From: Bubalus kerabau
Taxonomy: Eukaryota > Chordata > Mammalia > Artiodactyla > Bovidae
Direction of reading: 5' to 3'
Length of the DNA: 64,000 bases
Assembly: GCF_029407905.1 (NCBI RefSeq)
Contig: NW_026577901.1
Coordinates: 2,356,001-2,420,000, forward strand
Below, piece after piece: positions 1 through 12,045 of this stretch. The notes under the pieces were generated by a model that saw only the letters and a program-made list of their open reading frames with translations, did not search any database and was not told the DNA's origin. A program made the position numbers and the translations under genes. How positions within the stretch are numbered: position 1 is the first letter of the stretch; every line of letters begins with the position of its first letter.

Positions 1-3000
1 AGAGGAATATTCGGTCCTGGACACAAGCCTAGATATGGTCTATTTTGCCCCGCAGTGACTTGAGTGGGATCCCAGCTCACCCTCGCAACTCGAATGGAAG
101 ATTGGACTTCCATGGGCCAACACAGGAGGAAATCTGAATTCCCCGTCGAAACTCGAGACTCCCGCTGCAATGCGAGCAAAAGCACGTGGTTCACTCGTCA
201 TCCCAAGATGAGGCCCTGGCCCGCTACAGCGTCTCAAGTGAAGTCCCACTTTCCGTCTTGAAGTGCGAAATGCTACTTTTCACCCTTGATGCAACCCCAA
301 AAGTTCCCCGACACACCGTTCTCACCGAGGGGAACACCGAAGTTCCCGGCACCACTTCATCTGATCACTTTCTCCCCTCCTGATCACGACAGGAGGGTAA
401 ATTCCCCTGCTTTGTCTGGAAGGAGTTCCCGCCCATCCCGGCGCACCTAAGGATGAGGCCTTTCTCAGGAGGAAATTCGAGACGTAGCCTCCTGGGTGGT
501 GCCACATGCCGAAAGACCCCGATGGTGCGGTCCAATCTGGATAAGAACCCGATGCCCGGACACCACTTCGAAGGCAACCCTGTGGATGAAGGCACCACAG
601 AAGGGTTACTAAAACTCCCGTGCATCGTCCAGAAAAACCCACAGGTTCTACACACAGCTCGACAAGTGGAATGTCACCCCGTGAACAACTCTATAGGCAG
701 GCGGAGTTCGATTCCTCCGCACAAGATGAGGCCTGACTCTCCTGTCCCAACTCTGCAGGGACCCTGCCATCCGAGTTAGAAATGGAGAGGAAACCTGAGG
801 TTCCTGTCTCAACTCGAGGTGAGGCCCTCTTCCATTGCACCAAACCCAGATGAGTCGCGAGAGGCCCCTCCCAACTCCACAGTATCCCTGAATTCTCAGA
901 GGCACCTTGAGAATCTACCTGAGGTCACCGGCACAAGTCAAGGGAACCCAGGGTTTCCTGCTGCGACCCGAGAAAGACCTTGAGAGTCCTTCGGCGCGTC
1001 TTGAGGCCCGATTCCCCTACCATGACTCGAGAGCAAAGACCCGCTCCCCATCGCCATGCGCATGGAGACCTGACTTCCCTGACGCCTGAAGAGAGTCTCC
1101 CTGAGCTCCCCGTCGTACCTCTTCGGAAACCCCATTCAGGCACCACAGCTCGAGAAAACCCACGATACGCCCCCGTCATCACGAGATGAGGGACTTCTTT
1201 CCTGCCTGGCATGGAGAGCAAAACCGAGTCCTCTCTCCAGACACGACAGGAGGCTTGACTCTCTTTAGGCCTCTCAGTTGGCTCCAAGAGATACCTGTCA
1301 GGACTTGAAGGGAGAGAGGAGTCCTTTGCTTCCCCTCGAGATGAGGCCTGACTCCCCGTGTGAGTCTGGAATGCAACCCCGAGTTCCTGTCGCACCTGGA
1401 GAGGAAAACTCGGTCCTGGACACAAGCCTAGATGAGGTCTATTTTGCACTGCAGTTACTAGAGAGCAATCGCCAGCTCTCCCTTGCAAATCAAATTGAAG
1501 ATTGGACTTCCCTGGGCCAATACAATTGGAAGCCTGAATTCGACATCGTAACTCGAGAATCCCGCCGAAACTCGAGAAAATCCACGTGGTTCCCCCATCA
1601 GCGCTAGATGAGGCCCTTGCCCGCTACAGCGACTCAAGAGAAGTCCCACGTTCTGTCTTGAAGTGCGAAACGGTACTTGGCACCCTTGATGCAATCTCAA
1701 AATTCCCCTACATACCGGTCTCACTCGAAAGGAACACCGAGGTTCCCGGAACCACTTCATTTGAGCTCCTTCTGCCCTCGTGATCGCGACAGGAGTGTCG
1801 ATTCCCCTGCTATGTCTGGAAGGCGTTCCCGACCTTTCCAGCGCGCCTAAGGATGAGGCAGGTCTCAGGAGGAAATTCGAGACATAGCCTCGTGGGTGGT
1901 GCCACAAGCCGAAAGACCCCGATTTCCCGGTCTACTCTTGATAAGAACGCGATGCCCTGACACCTTTACGAAGGAAAACCTGTGGATGAAAGCACAACAC
2001 GAAGGGGCACTGACACCCCCGTTTATCATCCAGAAAAACCCGCAGGTTACAAACACAGTTCAACAAGTGGTCTGTCACCCCGTGAACAACTCGAGAGGCA
2101 AGTGGAGTTCCATTCCTCCACACAAGGCGAGACCTGATTTTCTGTACCAACTCTGCAGGGAAACTGCGATCCGAGGCAGTACCGGCGCAAGGAAACCCAG
2201 GAGAGGAAACATGAGGTTCCTGCCTCCACTCGAGATGAGGCTCTCATCCATTGCACCAAACCCAGTGGAGTCCAGAGAGGCTCCTCCCAACTCCACAGTA
2301 CCCCTGACTTCTCAGAGGCACCCGGAGAAGCTCCATGAGGTCACCGGCACATGTCGAGGGAACCCAGGGTTTCCTGCCACAATGCAAAAAAGACCTCGAG
2401 AGTCCTACTTCAACGTGTCTTGAAGCCCGAATCTGCTTCCATGGCTCTATAGAAATGACACGCACCCCCTCGCCACGCACATGCAGACCTGACTTCCCTG
2501 GCGCCATAAGAGAGGCTCCCTGAGCTCCCTGTCGTACCTCGTGAGAAACCCCACACTGACGCCGCAGCTTGAGAAAACCAACCATACGCCCCTGTCATCG
2601 CGAGATGAGGGCCTTCTTTTCCTACATGACCTAGAGAGCAATCCCGAGTCCACTCTCCAAACTCCACTGGAGGCCTGACTCCCTTTAGGCCACTCAGTAG
2701 CCTCCAAGAGATACACGTCGCTACTCTAGAGGAGAGCGGAGTCCGTTGCTTCCCCTCGAGCCGAGGCCTGACTACTTGGGTGAGTCTGGAATGGGATCCC
2801 GAGATCCGTGTCGCCCCTGTAGAGGAAAACTCGGTCCTGGACACAAGCCTAAATGAGGTCTTTTTTGTCCTGCATTGACTCAAGTGCAATCCCCAGCTCT
2901 CCCTCCCAACTCGAATGGATGATTGGACTTCCCTGGGCCAACACAAGAGGAAGCCTGTATTCCCCGTTGTAATTCGAGAATCCCGCGGCAACTGGAGAAA

Positions 3001-6000
3001 AACAACTTGGCTCCTCCGTCATCGAAATATGAGGCCCCTGTCAGCTATAGTGTCTCCAGGGAAGTCCCATGTTGCGTCTTGAAGTGTGAAACGGTACTTG
3101 GCACCCTTGATGCGACCCCCAAATTTCCCTGACACCCCGGTCTCACTCGAGGAGAACATGGAGGTTCCCAGCACCGCTTCAGCTGAGCCTCTTCTCCCCT
3201 CCTGATGGCGACAGGAGGGTCGATTCCCCTGCTTTGTCTGGAAGGGGTTCCCAGACTTCCCGGCGAACCTCAGGATGAGGCCAGTCTCACGAGGGAAGTC
3301 GAGACGTAGCCTCGTGGGTTGTGCCACATGCCGAAAGACCCCGATTTCCTGGTCCGCTATTGATAAGATCCCGATGCCCGGTCACCTCTTCGAAGGTAAC
3401 CCTGTGGATGAAGGCACAACACGAAGGGGCACTGACACCCCTGTGCATCGTCCCCCAAAACCGCAGGTTCCACATACAACTCGACAGGTGGCCTGTCATC
3501 CCGTGAACAACTCGAGAGGCAAGCGGAGTTCCATTACTCCACACAAGACGAGGTCTGACTCTCCTGTCCCAACTCTGCAGGGACCCTGCTATCCGAGTCA
3601 GAAATGGAGAGGAACCCTGACGTTACTGCCTCAATCCGAGATTAGGTCCTCTTCAATTGCACCAGTCCCTGTGAAGTCCCGAGAAGCCCCTCTCAACTCC
3701 ACAGTATCCCTGACTTCTCAGAGGAACCCCGCTAAGCTCCCTGAGGTCATGGGCACAAGTCGAGGGAACCCAGGGTTTCCTGCCACACCCCGAGAAAGAC
3801 CTCGAGAGTTCTTCTTCGAAGCGTCTTGAGGCTTGATTCCCCTACCATGACTCGAGAGCAATGAGGCGCTCCCCCACGCCACGTCCATGGAGACCTGACT
3901 TCCGTGGCACCACAGGAGTCTCCCTGAGCTCCCCGTCCTATCTCGTGAGAAACCCCAACCAGGCACTGCACCTTGAGAAAACCCACGAGACGCCCCCGTC
4001 ATTTCGAGATGAGGGCCTTCTTTTCCTGCATGGCCTAGAGAGCAATCCCGAGTCCTCTGTCCAAACTCCACAGGAGGCTTAACTCCATTTAGGCCTCTCT
4101 TGGGCTCCAAGGGATACCCGTCGCGACTCGAGAGGAGAGCGGAGTCCATTCATTCCCTTCGAGACGAGGCCTGACTCCCCGGGTGAGTCTGGAATGCAAC
4201 CCCGAGATCCCTGTCGCCCCTGGAGAGAAAAACTCGGTCCTGGACACAAACCTAGATAAGCTCTATTTTGCCCTGCAGTGACTCGAGAGCAATCTCCAGC
4301 TCTCACTTGCAACTCGAACGGAAGATTGGACTTCCCTGGGCCAACACAAGAAGAAACCTGTATTCCCCATCGTAACTCAAGAATCCTGCCGCAACTGGAG
4401 AAAAAACACGTGGGTACCCCGTCAGTGCTAGATGAGGCCCTTGCCCACTACAGCATCTCAAGAGAAGTCCCAGGTTCCGTCTTGAAGTGCGAAACGGTAC
4501 TTGGCACCCTTGATGCAACGCGAAAAGTTACCCGACTTTCACTCAAGGAGAGCACCGAGGTTCCCGGCACTACTTCATCTGAGCCCTTTCTCTCCTCCTG
4601 ATCCCGAAAGGAGGGTCGATTCCCCTGCTTTGTTTGGAAAGGGTTCCCGGACTTTCCTGCGCGCCTCAGGATGAGGCCGGTCTCACGAGGAAATTCGAGA
4701 CGTAGCCTAGTGGGTGGTGCAACATGCTGAAAGACCCCAATTTCCCGGTCTGCACTTGAGGAGAACCCGATGCCCGGACACCTCTTCGAAGGCAACCCTG
4801 TGGATGAAGGCACAACAGGAAGGAGCACTGACGCCCCCGTGCATCTCCGAAAAACCCGCAGGTTCCACACACATCACGAAAAGTGGTGTCATCCTTGAAC
4901 AACTTGAGATGTAAGCGGAGTTCCATTCCTCCGCAGAACACGAGACCTGACACTCCTGAGCAAACTCAACAGGGAACCTGCGATCTGAGTCAGATCCGGC
5001 CTCCAGGAAGTCAGGAGCAGAACCCTGAGGTTCCTGCCTCAACTCGAGATGAGGCCCACTTCCATTGCACCAAACCCAGAGGAGTCCCGAGAGGCCTCTC
5101 CCAAATCCACAGTATCCCTGACTTCTCAGAGGCACCCTAAGACGCTCCCTGAGGTCACCGGCACAAGTCCAGGGAACCCAGGGTTTCCTGCCGCAACCCT
5201 AGAAAGACATCGAGAGTTCTTTTTCAACCCGTCATGAGGCCCGATTCCCCTACCCTGACTTGAGAGCAATGACGCGCTCCCCCTTGCCCCGCCCATGGAG
5301 ACCTGACTTCCCTGTTGCCACACGAGAGGCTACCTGAACTCCCCGTCGTACCTCGTGAGAAACCCCACACTGGCGCCGCAGCTCGAGAAAACACACGAGA
5401 CGCCCCCGTCATCTCGAGATGTGGGCCTTCTTTTCCTGCATGGCCTGGAGAGCAATCCCGAGTCCTCTCTCCAAACTGAAGAGGAGGGTTGACTCCCTTT
5501 ACACCACTCAGAGGGCTCCAAGAGATACGCGTCGCAACTCGAGAGGAGAGCCGAGTCCTTTGCTTCCCCTCGAGACGAGGCCTAACTCCCTGGGTGAGTC
5601 TGTAATTCAAACCCGAGATCCCTGTCGCCCTTGGAGAGGATCATTGGGTCTTGAACACAAGGCTAGATGAGGTCGCTTTTGCCCTGCAGTAACTCGAGAG
5701 CACTCCCCAGCTTTTCCTCGCAACCCGAATGGAAGATTGGACCTCCCTGGGCCAACACAAGAGGAAGCCTGAATTCCCAGTAGTAATTCGAGAATTCCAC
5801 CTCAACTTGAGAAAAACCACGTGGTTTCCCCGTCATTGCAAGATGAGGCCCTTGCCCGCTCCAGCGTCTCAAGAGTAGTCCCACGTTCTGTCTTCAAGTG
5901 CGAAATGATATTTGGCACCCTTAATGCTACCCCAAAAGTTCCCCGACATACAGGTCGCACTCGAGGGGAACACCGAGGTTCCTGGCACCACTTCATCTGA

Positions 6001-8470
6001 GCCCCTTCTCCCCTCCTGATCGCGAAAGGAGGGTCGATTCCCCTGCTTTGTCTGCAAGGGCTTCCCGACCTTCTCCACGCACCTCAGATGAGGATGTCTC
6101 ACGAGGAAATTCGAGATGTAGCCTCGATGGTGGTGCCACATGCCGAAAGACCGCGATTTCCCGATCCGCTCTTGATAAGAACGCGATGCCCAGACACCTA
6201 TTCGAAGATAGTGTGGATGAAGGCACAACACGAAGGGGCACTGACACCCCCGTGCATCGTCCGGAAAAGACCGCAGGTTACTCATACAGCTCAACAAGTT
6301 CCTGTCACCCAGTGAACAACTCGAGAGGCAAGCGGAGGTCCATTCCTGCACACAAGACAAGGCCTGACTCACCTCTCCCAACTATGCAGGGGGCTGCGAT
6401 CGGAATCAGAAATGGAGAGGAACCCTGAGGTTCCTGCCTCCCCTCGAGATGAGGCCCCCTTCCATTTCACCAAACCCAGTGGAGTCCCGAGAGGTTTTTC
6501 CCAACTCCACAGTATCCCTGACTTCTCAGAGGCACCCGGAGAATCTCCCTGAGGTCACCGGCACAAGTCAAGGGAACTCAGGTATTCTTGCCAAGACCCG
6601 AGAGAGATCTTGAGAGTCCTTCTTCAACGCGTCTAGAGGCCTGATTCCCCTACCATGACTCGAGAGCAATGATGCGCTCCCCCTTGCCACACGCATCGAG
6701 ACCTAACTTCCCTGGCGCCACACAAGAGGCTCCCTGAGCTCCCCGTCGTACCTCCTGAGAAACCAACACAGGCGCTGCAGCTCGGTAAAACCACCGAGAC
6801 CCCCCCCCCCCCGTCATCGTGAGATGAGGGCCTTCTTTTCCTGCATGTCCTGGAGTGCAATCCCGAGTCCTCTCTCCAAACTCCAGAGGAGGCTTGACTC
6901 CCTTTAGTCCACTCAGTGGGCTCCAAGAAATACCCGTCGCGACTCGAGAAGAGAGAGAATTCTTTGTTTCCCCTCGAGACGACGCCTGACTCCTGGGTGA
7001 GTCTGGAATGCAACCCCAAGATCCCAGTCACCCCTTGAGAGGAACATTAGGTCCTAGACACAAGCCTGGATGAGGTTTCTTTTGCCCTGCAGTGACTCGA
7101 GCGCAACCCCCAGCTCTCCCTCGCAACTCGAATGGAAGATTGGGCTTCCCTGGGCCAACACAAGAGGAAGCCAGAAATCCCCTTCGTAACTCGAGAATCC
7201 CGCCGCAACTCGAGAAAAACCACGTGTTTCCAACGTCATCCCAAGATGAGGCCCTTGCTGCTATGGCCTCTCAAGAAAAGAACCACGTTCCGTCTTGAAG
7301 TGCGAAACGGTACTTTGCACCCTTGATGCGACACCAAATGTTCCTGGACACGCCGGTCTCACTCGACAGGAACACCTAGGTTCCCGCACCACTTCATCTG
7401 AGCACCTTCTCCCCTCCTGTTCGAGACAGGAGGGTCTATTCCCCTGCTTTGTTTGGAAGGGGTTCCCCACATTCCCAGTGCACCTCAGGATGAGGCCGGT
7501 CTCACGAGGAAATTCGAGACATAGCGTCGGGGGTGGTGTCACATGCTGAAATACCCCGATTTCCCGGCCCACTCTTGAGAAGAACCCGATGCCCGGACAC
7601 CTCTTCGAAGGCAACCCTGTGGACGAAGGCACAAAATGAAGGGTCACTGACACTCCCGTGCATCATACGGTAAAAGCCGCAGGTTCCACACACAGCTCGA
7701 CAAGAGGCCTGTCATCCCATGAACAACTCGAGAGGCAAGCAGAGTTCCATTCCTCCACTCAAGACGAGGCCTGACTCTCCGGTCCCAACTCTGAAGGGAC
7801 CCTGCGATCGGAGTCCGAAATGGAGAGGAACCCTGAGGTTCCTGACTCCACTCGAGATGAGGCCCTCTTCCATTACACCAAAAACAGTGGAGGCCCGAGA
7901 GGCCCCTCCCAAATCCACAGTATCGCGACTTCTCAGAGGCACCCTTAGAAGCTCCCTGAGGTCACTGGCACAAGTCGAGGGAACACAGGGATTCCTGACG
8001 CAACCCGAGAAAGACTTCGAAAATCCTCCTTCACGCGTCTTGAATCCCGATTCCCCTACCATGACTCGAGAGCAATGACTCGTTCCCCCTCAAAACTCGC
8101 ATGGAGACTTGACTTCCCTGGCGCCACACGAGAGGCTCCCTGAGCTCCCCGTCATACCTCGTGAGAAATCCCACACTGGCTCCCCAGCTCGAGAAAACCC
8201 ACCAGACGCCTCCGTCATCGCGAGATGAAGGCCTTCTTTTCCTGCATGGCCTGGAGAGCAATCTCGAGGCCTCTCTTCAAACTCCACAGGAGGCCTGACT
8301 CCCTTTAGGCCACTCTGTGGGCTCCAAGAGATACCCGTTGGGACTCGAGAGGAGAGCGGAATTCTTTGCTTCCCCTATATACCAGGCCTGACTCCTCTGG
8401 TGAGTCTGGAATGCAACCCCGAGATGCCTGTCGCCCCTGGAGAGGAACATTAGGTCCTAGACACAAGCAT
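1..8470 (+). repeat. Satellite I array, subfamily A block (about 6 monomers)
   Basis: Six head-to-tail monomers of about 1.40 kb, with phase landmarks near 51, 1449, 2870, 4273, 5684 and 7087. Subfamily A is recognised by TACTTGGCACCCTTGATG (for example near 1674), by GTAGCCTCGTGGGTGGTGCC (near 3305), by GATAAGAACCCGATGCCC and by GTGGATGAAGGCAC. Most copies carry GAATTC once per monomer, which fits the known 1.4-kb EcoRI ladder of cattle satellite I. Adjacent monomers differ visibly by substitutions and small indels, so this block is old or poorly homogenised. Open frames on both strands are broken at different places in successive copies, which argues against coding. The family call rests on monomer length, composition and the bovid retroposons elsewhere in the window. 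Confidence 0.9.
800..2620 (+). repeat. Segmental duplication inside satellite, copy 1 of the 11.25-kb-offset pair
   Basis: This stretch of about 1.3 monomers matches 12050-13870 far more closely than either matches its neighbours. Shared private features include the 3' half with GTCCTTCGGCGCGTC near 988, ACTAGAGAGCAATCGCCAGC near 1457, and the CTTCAACGTGTCTTGAAGCC variant near 2408. The offset is 11251 bp at the left end and 11250 bp at the right end. Similarity drops to ordinary inter-monomer level beyond about 2620. Confidence 0.85.
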
Positions 8471-11400
8471 AGATGAGGTCTCATTTGCCTGAAGTGACTC
8501 GAGCGCAAACCCCAGCTTTCCCTCGCCACCCGAGGGGAAGATTGGGCTTCCCAGGGCCAACCCAAGGGGATGGCTGAGATCCCCGGCGTAACTCGAGAAT
8601 GCCGCCGCAACTCGAGGAAAACCACGTGGTTCCCACCTCTTGGCAAGATGAGGCCCTTGACCGCCACGGCATCTCAAGGGAAGTCCCCTGTTCCGCCCTG
8701 AAGGGCGAAACGGTCCCTGACAGCCTTCCTGCGACCCCCAAAAGTCCCCCGACACGCGGGGGTCCCCCGAGGGGAACACCGAGGGTCCCGGCACCGCTTC
8801 CTCTGAGCCCCTTCTCCCCTCCGGATCGCGACAGGAGAGGCGATTCCCCTGCGTGGTCTGGAAGGGGTTCCCGGCCTTGCCGGCGCACCTCAGGATGAGG
8901 CCGGTCTCACGAGGAAATTCGAGACGAGCCACGTGGGTGGGGCCACATGCCGTACGCCCCTGATTCCCCGGTCGGCCCTTGAGAAGGACCCGAGGCCTGG
9001 ACCCCTCTTCGAAGGCAACCCTGTGGGTGAAGGCACAACACGAAGGGGCACTGCCTCCCCCGTGCATCGTCCGCAAAGACCCGCGGGTTCCACACACAGC
9101 TCGACGAGGGGCCTGAGACCCCCTGAGCAACTCGAGAGGCCAGCGGGTTTCCCTTCCTCAGACAAGACGAGGCCTGACTCTCCTGTCCCAACTCTGCAGG
9201 GACCCTGCGGTGGGAGTCCGAAACGGAGAGGAAGCCTGAGGTTCCTGCCTCCCCTCGAGGTGAGGCACTCTTCCGTTGCGCCAGACCCAGCGGAGTCCCG
9301 AGGGGCCCCGCCACCTCCACAGGATCCCTCGCCTCTCAGAGGCACCCTGGCAAGTTCCCTAAGGTCCCCGGCACAAGGCGAGGGAAACGAGGGTTTCCCG
9401 CCGCCCCCCGAGAAAGACCTTGAGAGTCCTTCTTCAACGCGTCTCGAGGCCCTAGTCCCCTCCCGTGACTCGAGAGCCAGGAGGCGCTCCCCCTCGCCAC
9501 GCGCATGGAGACCTGACTTCCCTGGCGCCGCACGAGAGGCTCCCTGAGATCCTCGTTGTGCCTCGGGAGAAAACCCCCACGGGCGCCGCAGCTCGAGGAA
9601 ACCCCTGAGACGCCCCCGTCCTCGTGAGCTGAGGGCCTTCTTTTCCTGCATGGCCTGGAGAGCAAACCCGGGTCCTCTCTCCAAACGGAAGAGGAGGCTG
9701 GACTCCCTTGAGGCCGCTCAGGGGGCTCCAAGAGACCCGCGTCGCGACTCGAGAGGAGAGCGGAGTCCTTGGCTTCCCCTCGAGACGAGGCCTGACTCTC
9801 CGGGGGAGCCTGGAATGCAACCCCGAGATCCCTGCATTCCCTGGAGAGGAATATTAGGTCCCGGACACATGCCTAGGTTAGGTCTCTTCGGCCCTGCAGT
9901 GACTCGAGCGCAACCCCCAGCTTTCCCTCACAACCCGAGGGGAAGATGGGGCTTCCCAGGGCCAACCCAAGGGGAAGGCTGAGATCCCCGTCGTAACTCG
10001 AGAATGCCGCCGCAACTCGAGAAAAACCACGTGGTTCCCACCTCTTGGCAAGATGAGGCCCTTGCCCGCCACGGCGTCTCAAGGGAAGTTCCGTGTTCCG
10101 CCCTGAAGGGCGAAACGGTCCCTGATAGCCTTCCTGCGACCCCCAAAAGTCCCCCGACACGCCGGGGTCCCCCGAGTGGAACACTGAGGGTCCCGGCACC
10201 GCTTCCTCTGAGCCCCTTCTCCCCTCCTGATCGCGACAGGAGAGGCGATTCCCCTGCGTGGTCTGGAAGGGGTTCCCGGCCTTCCCGGCGCACCTCAGGA
10301 TGAGGCCGGTCTCACGAGGAAATTCGAGACGAGCCACGTGGGTGGGGCCACATGCCGAACGCCCCCGATTCCCCGGTCCGCCCTTGAGAAGGACCCGAGG
10401 CCCGGACCCTTCTTCGAAGGCAACCCTGTGGGTGAAGGCACAACAAGAAGGGGCACTGCCACCCCCGGGCATCGTCCGCAAAGACCCGCGGGTTCCACAC
10501 ACAGCTCGACGAGGGGCCTGAGACCCCCTGAGCAACTCGAGAGGCCAGCGGGGTTCCCTTGCTCAGACAAGACGAGGCCTGACTCTCCTGTCCCAACTCT
10601 GCAGGGACCCTGCGGTCGGAGTCCGAAACGGAGAGGAAGCCTGAGGTTCCTGCCTCCCCTCGAGGTGAGGCCCTCTTCCGTTGCGCCAGACCCAGCGGAG
10701 TCCCGAGGGGCCCCGCCACCTCCACAGGATCCCTCGCCTCTCAGAGGCACCCTGGCAAGTTCCCTAAGGTCCCCGGCACAAGGCGAGGGAAACGAGGGTT
10801 TCCCGCCGCCCCCCGAGAAAGACCTCGAGAGTCCTTCTTCAACGCGTCTCGAGGCCCTAGTCCCCTCCCGTGACTCGAGAGCCAGGACGCACTCCCCCTC
10901 GCCACGCGCATGGAGACCTGACTTCCCTGGCGCCGCACGAGAGGCTCCTTGAGATCCTCGTCGTGCCTCGGGAGAAAACCCCCACGGGCGCCACAGCTCG
11001 AGGAAACCCCTGAGACGCCCCCGTCCTCGCGAGCTGAGGGCCTTCTTTTCCTGCATGGCCTGGAGAGCAATCCCGGGTCCTCTCTCCAAACAGAAGAGGA
11101 GGCCGGACTCCCTTGAGGCCGCTCAGGGGGCTCCAAGAGACCCGCGTCGCGACTCGAGAGGAGAGCGGAGTCCTTGGCTTCCCCTCGAGACGAGGCCTGA
11201 CTCCCCGGGGGAGCCTGGAATGCAACCCCGAGATCCCTGCCTTCCCTGGAGAGGAATATTAGGTCCCGGACACACGCCTAGGTGAGGTCTCTTCGGCCCT
11301 GCAGTGACTCGAGCGCAACCCCCAGCTTTCCCTCGCAACCCGAGGGGAAGATGGGGCTTCCCAGGGCCAACCCAAGGGGAAGGCTGAGATCCCCGTCGTA

Positions 11401-12045
11401 ACTCGAGAATCCCGCCGCACCTCGAGAAAAACCACGTGGTTCCCACCTCTTGGCAAGATGAGGCCCTTGCCCGTGATGGCGTCTCAAGGGAAGTCCCCTG
11501 TTCCGCCCTGAAGGGCGAAACGGTCCCTGACAGCCTTCCTGCGACCCCCAAAAGTCCCCCTACACGCCGGGGTCCCCCGAGGGGAACACCGAGGGTCCCG
11601 GCACCGCTTCCTCTGAGCCCCTTCTCCCCTCCGGATCGCGACAGGAGAGGCGATTCCCCTGCGTGGCCTGGAAGGGGTTCCAGGCCTTCCCGGCGCACCT
11701 CAGGTTGAGGCCGGTCTCACGAGGAAATTCGAGACGAGCCACGTGGGTGGGGCAACATGCCGAACGCCCCCGATTCCCCGGTCCGCCCTTGAGAAGGACC
11801 CGAGGCCCGGACCCCTCTTCGAAGGCAACCCTGTGGGTGAAGGCACAACACGAAGGGTCACTGCCACCCCCGTGCATCGTCCGCAACGACCCGCGGGTTC
11901 CACACACAGCTCGACGAGGGGCCTGATACCCCCTGAGCAACTCGAGAGGTCAGCGGGGTTCCCTTCCTCAGACAAGACGAGGCCTGACTCTCCTGTCCCA
12001 ACTCTGCAGGGACCCTGCGGTCGGAGTCCGAAACGGAGAGGAATC
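8471..12045 (+). repeat. Satellite I array, subfamily B block (about 2.5 monomers, homogenised)
   Basis: Landmarks lie at 8489, 9894 and 11299, a spacing of 1405 bp. Subfamily B is defined by GTCCCTGACAGCCTTCCTG, GCCACGTGGGTGGGGCCAC, GAGAAGGACCCGAGGCCCGG and GTGGGTGAAGGCAC. The EcoRI position of type A reads GCTGAGATCCCC here. Neighbouring monomers are nearly identical and GC-richer than type A. The same subfamily returns at 39410-42559 and from about 57950 to the end. The switch from A to B occurs within about 8450-8520, in mid-monomer. Confidence 0.88.
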
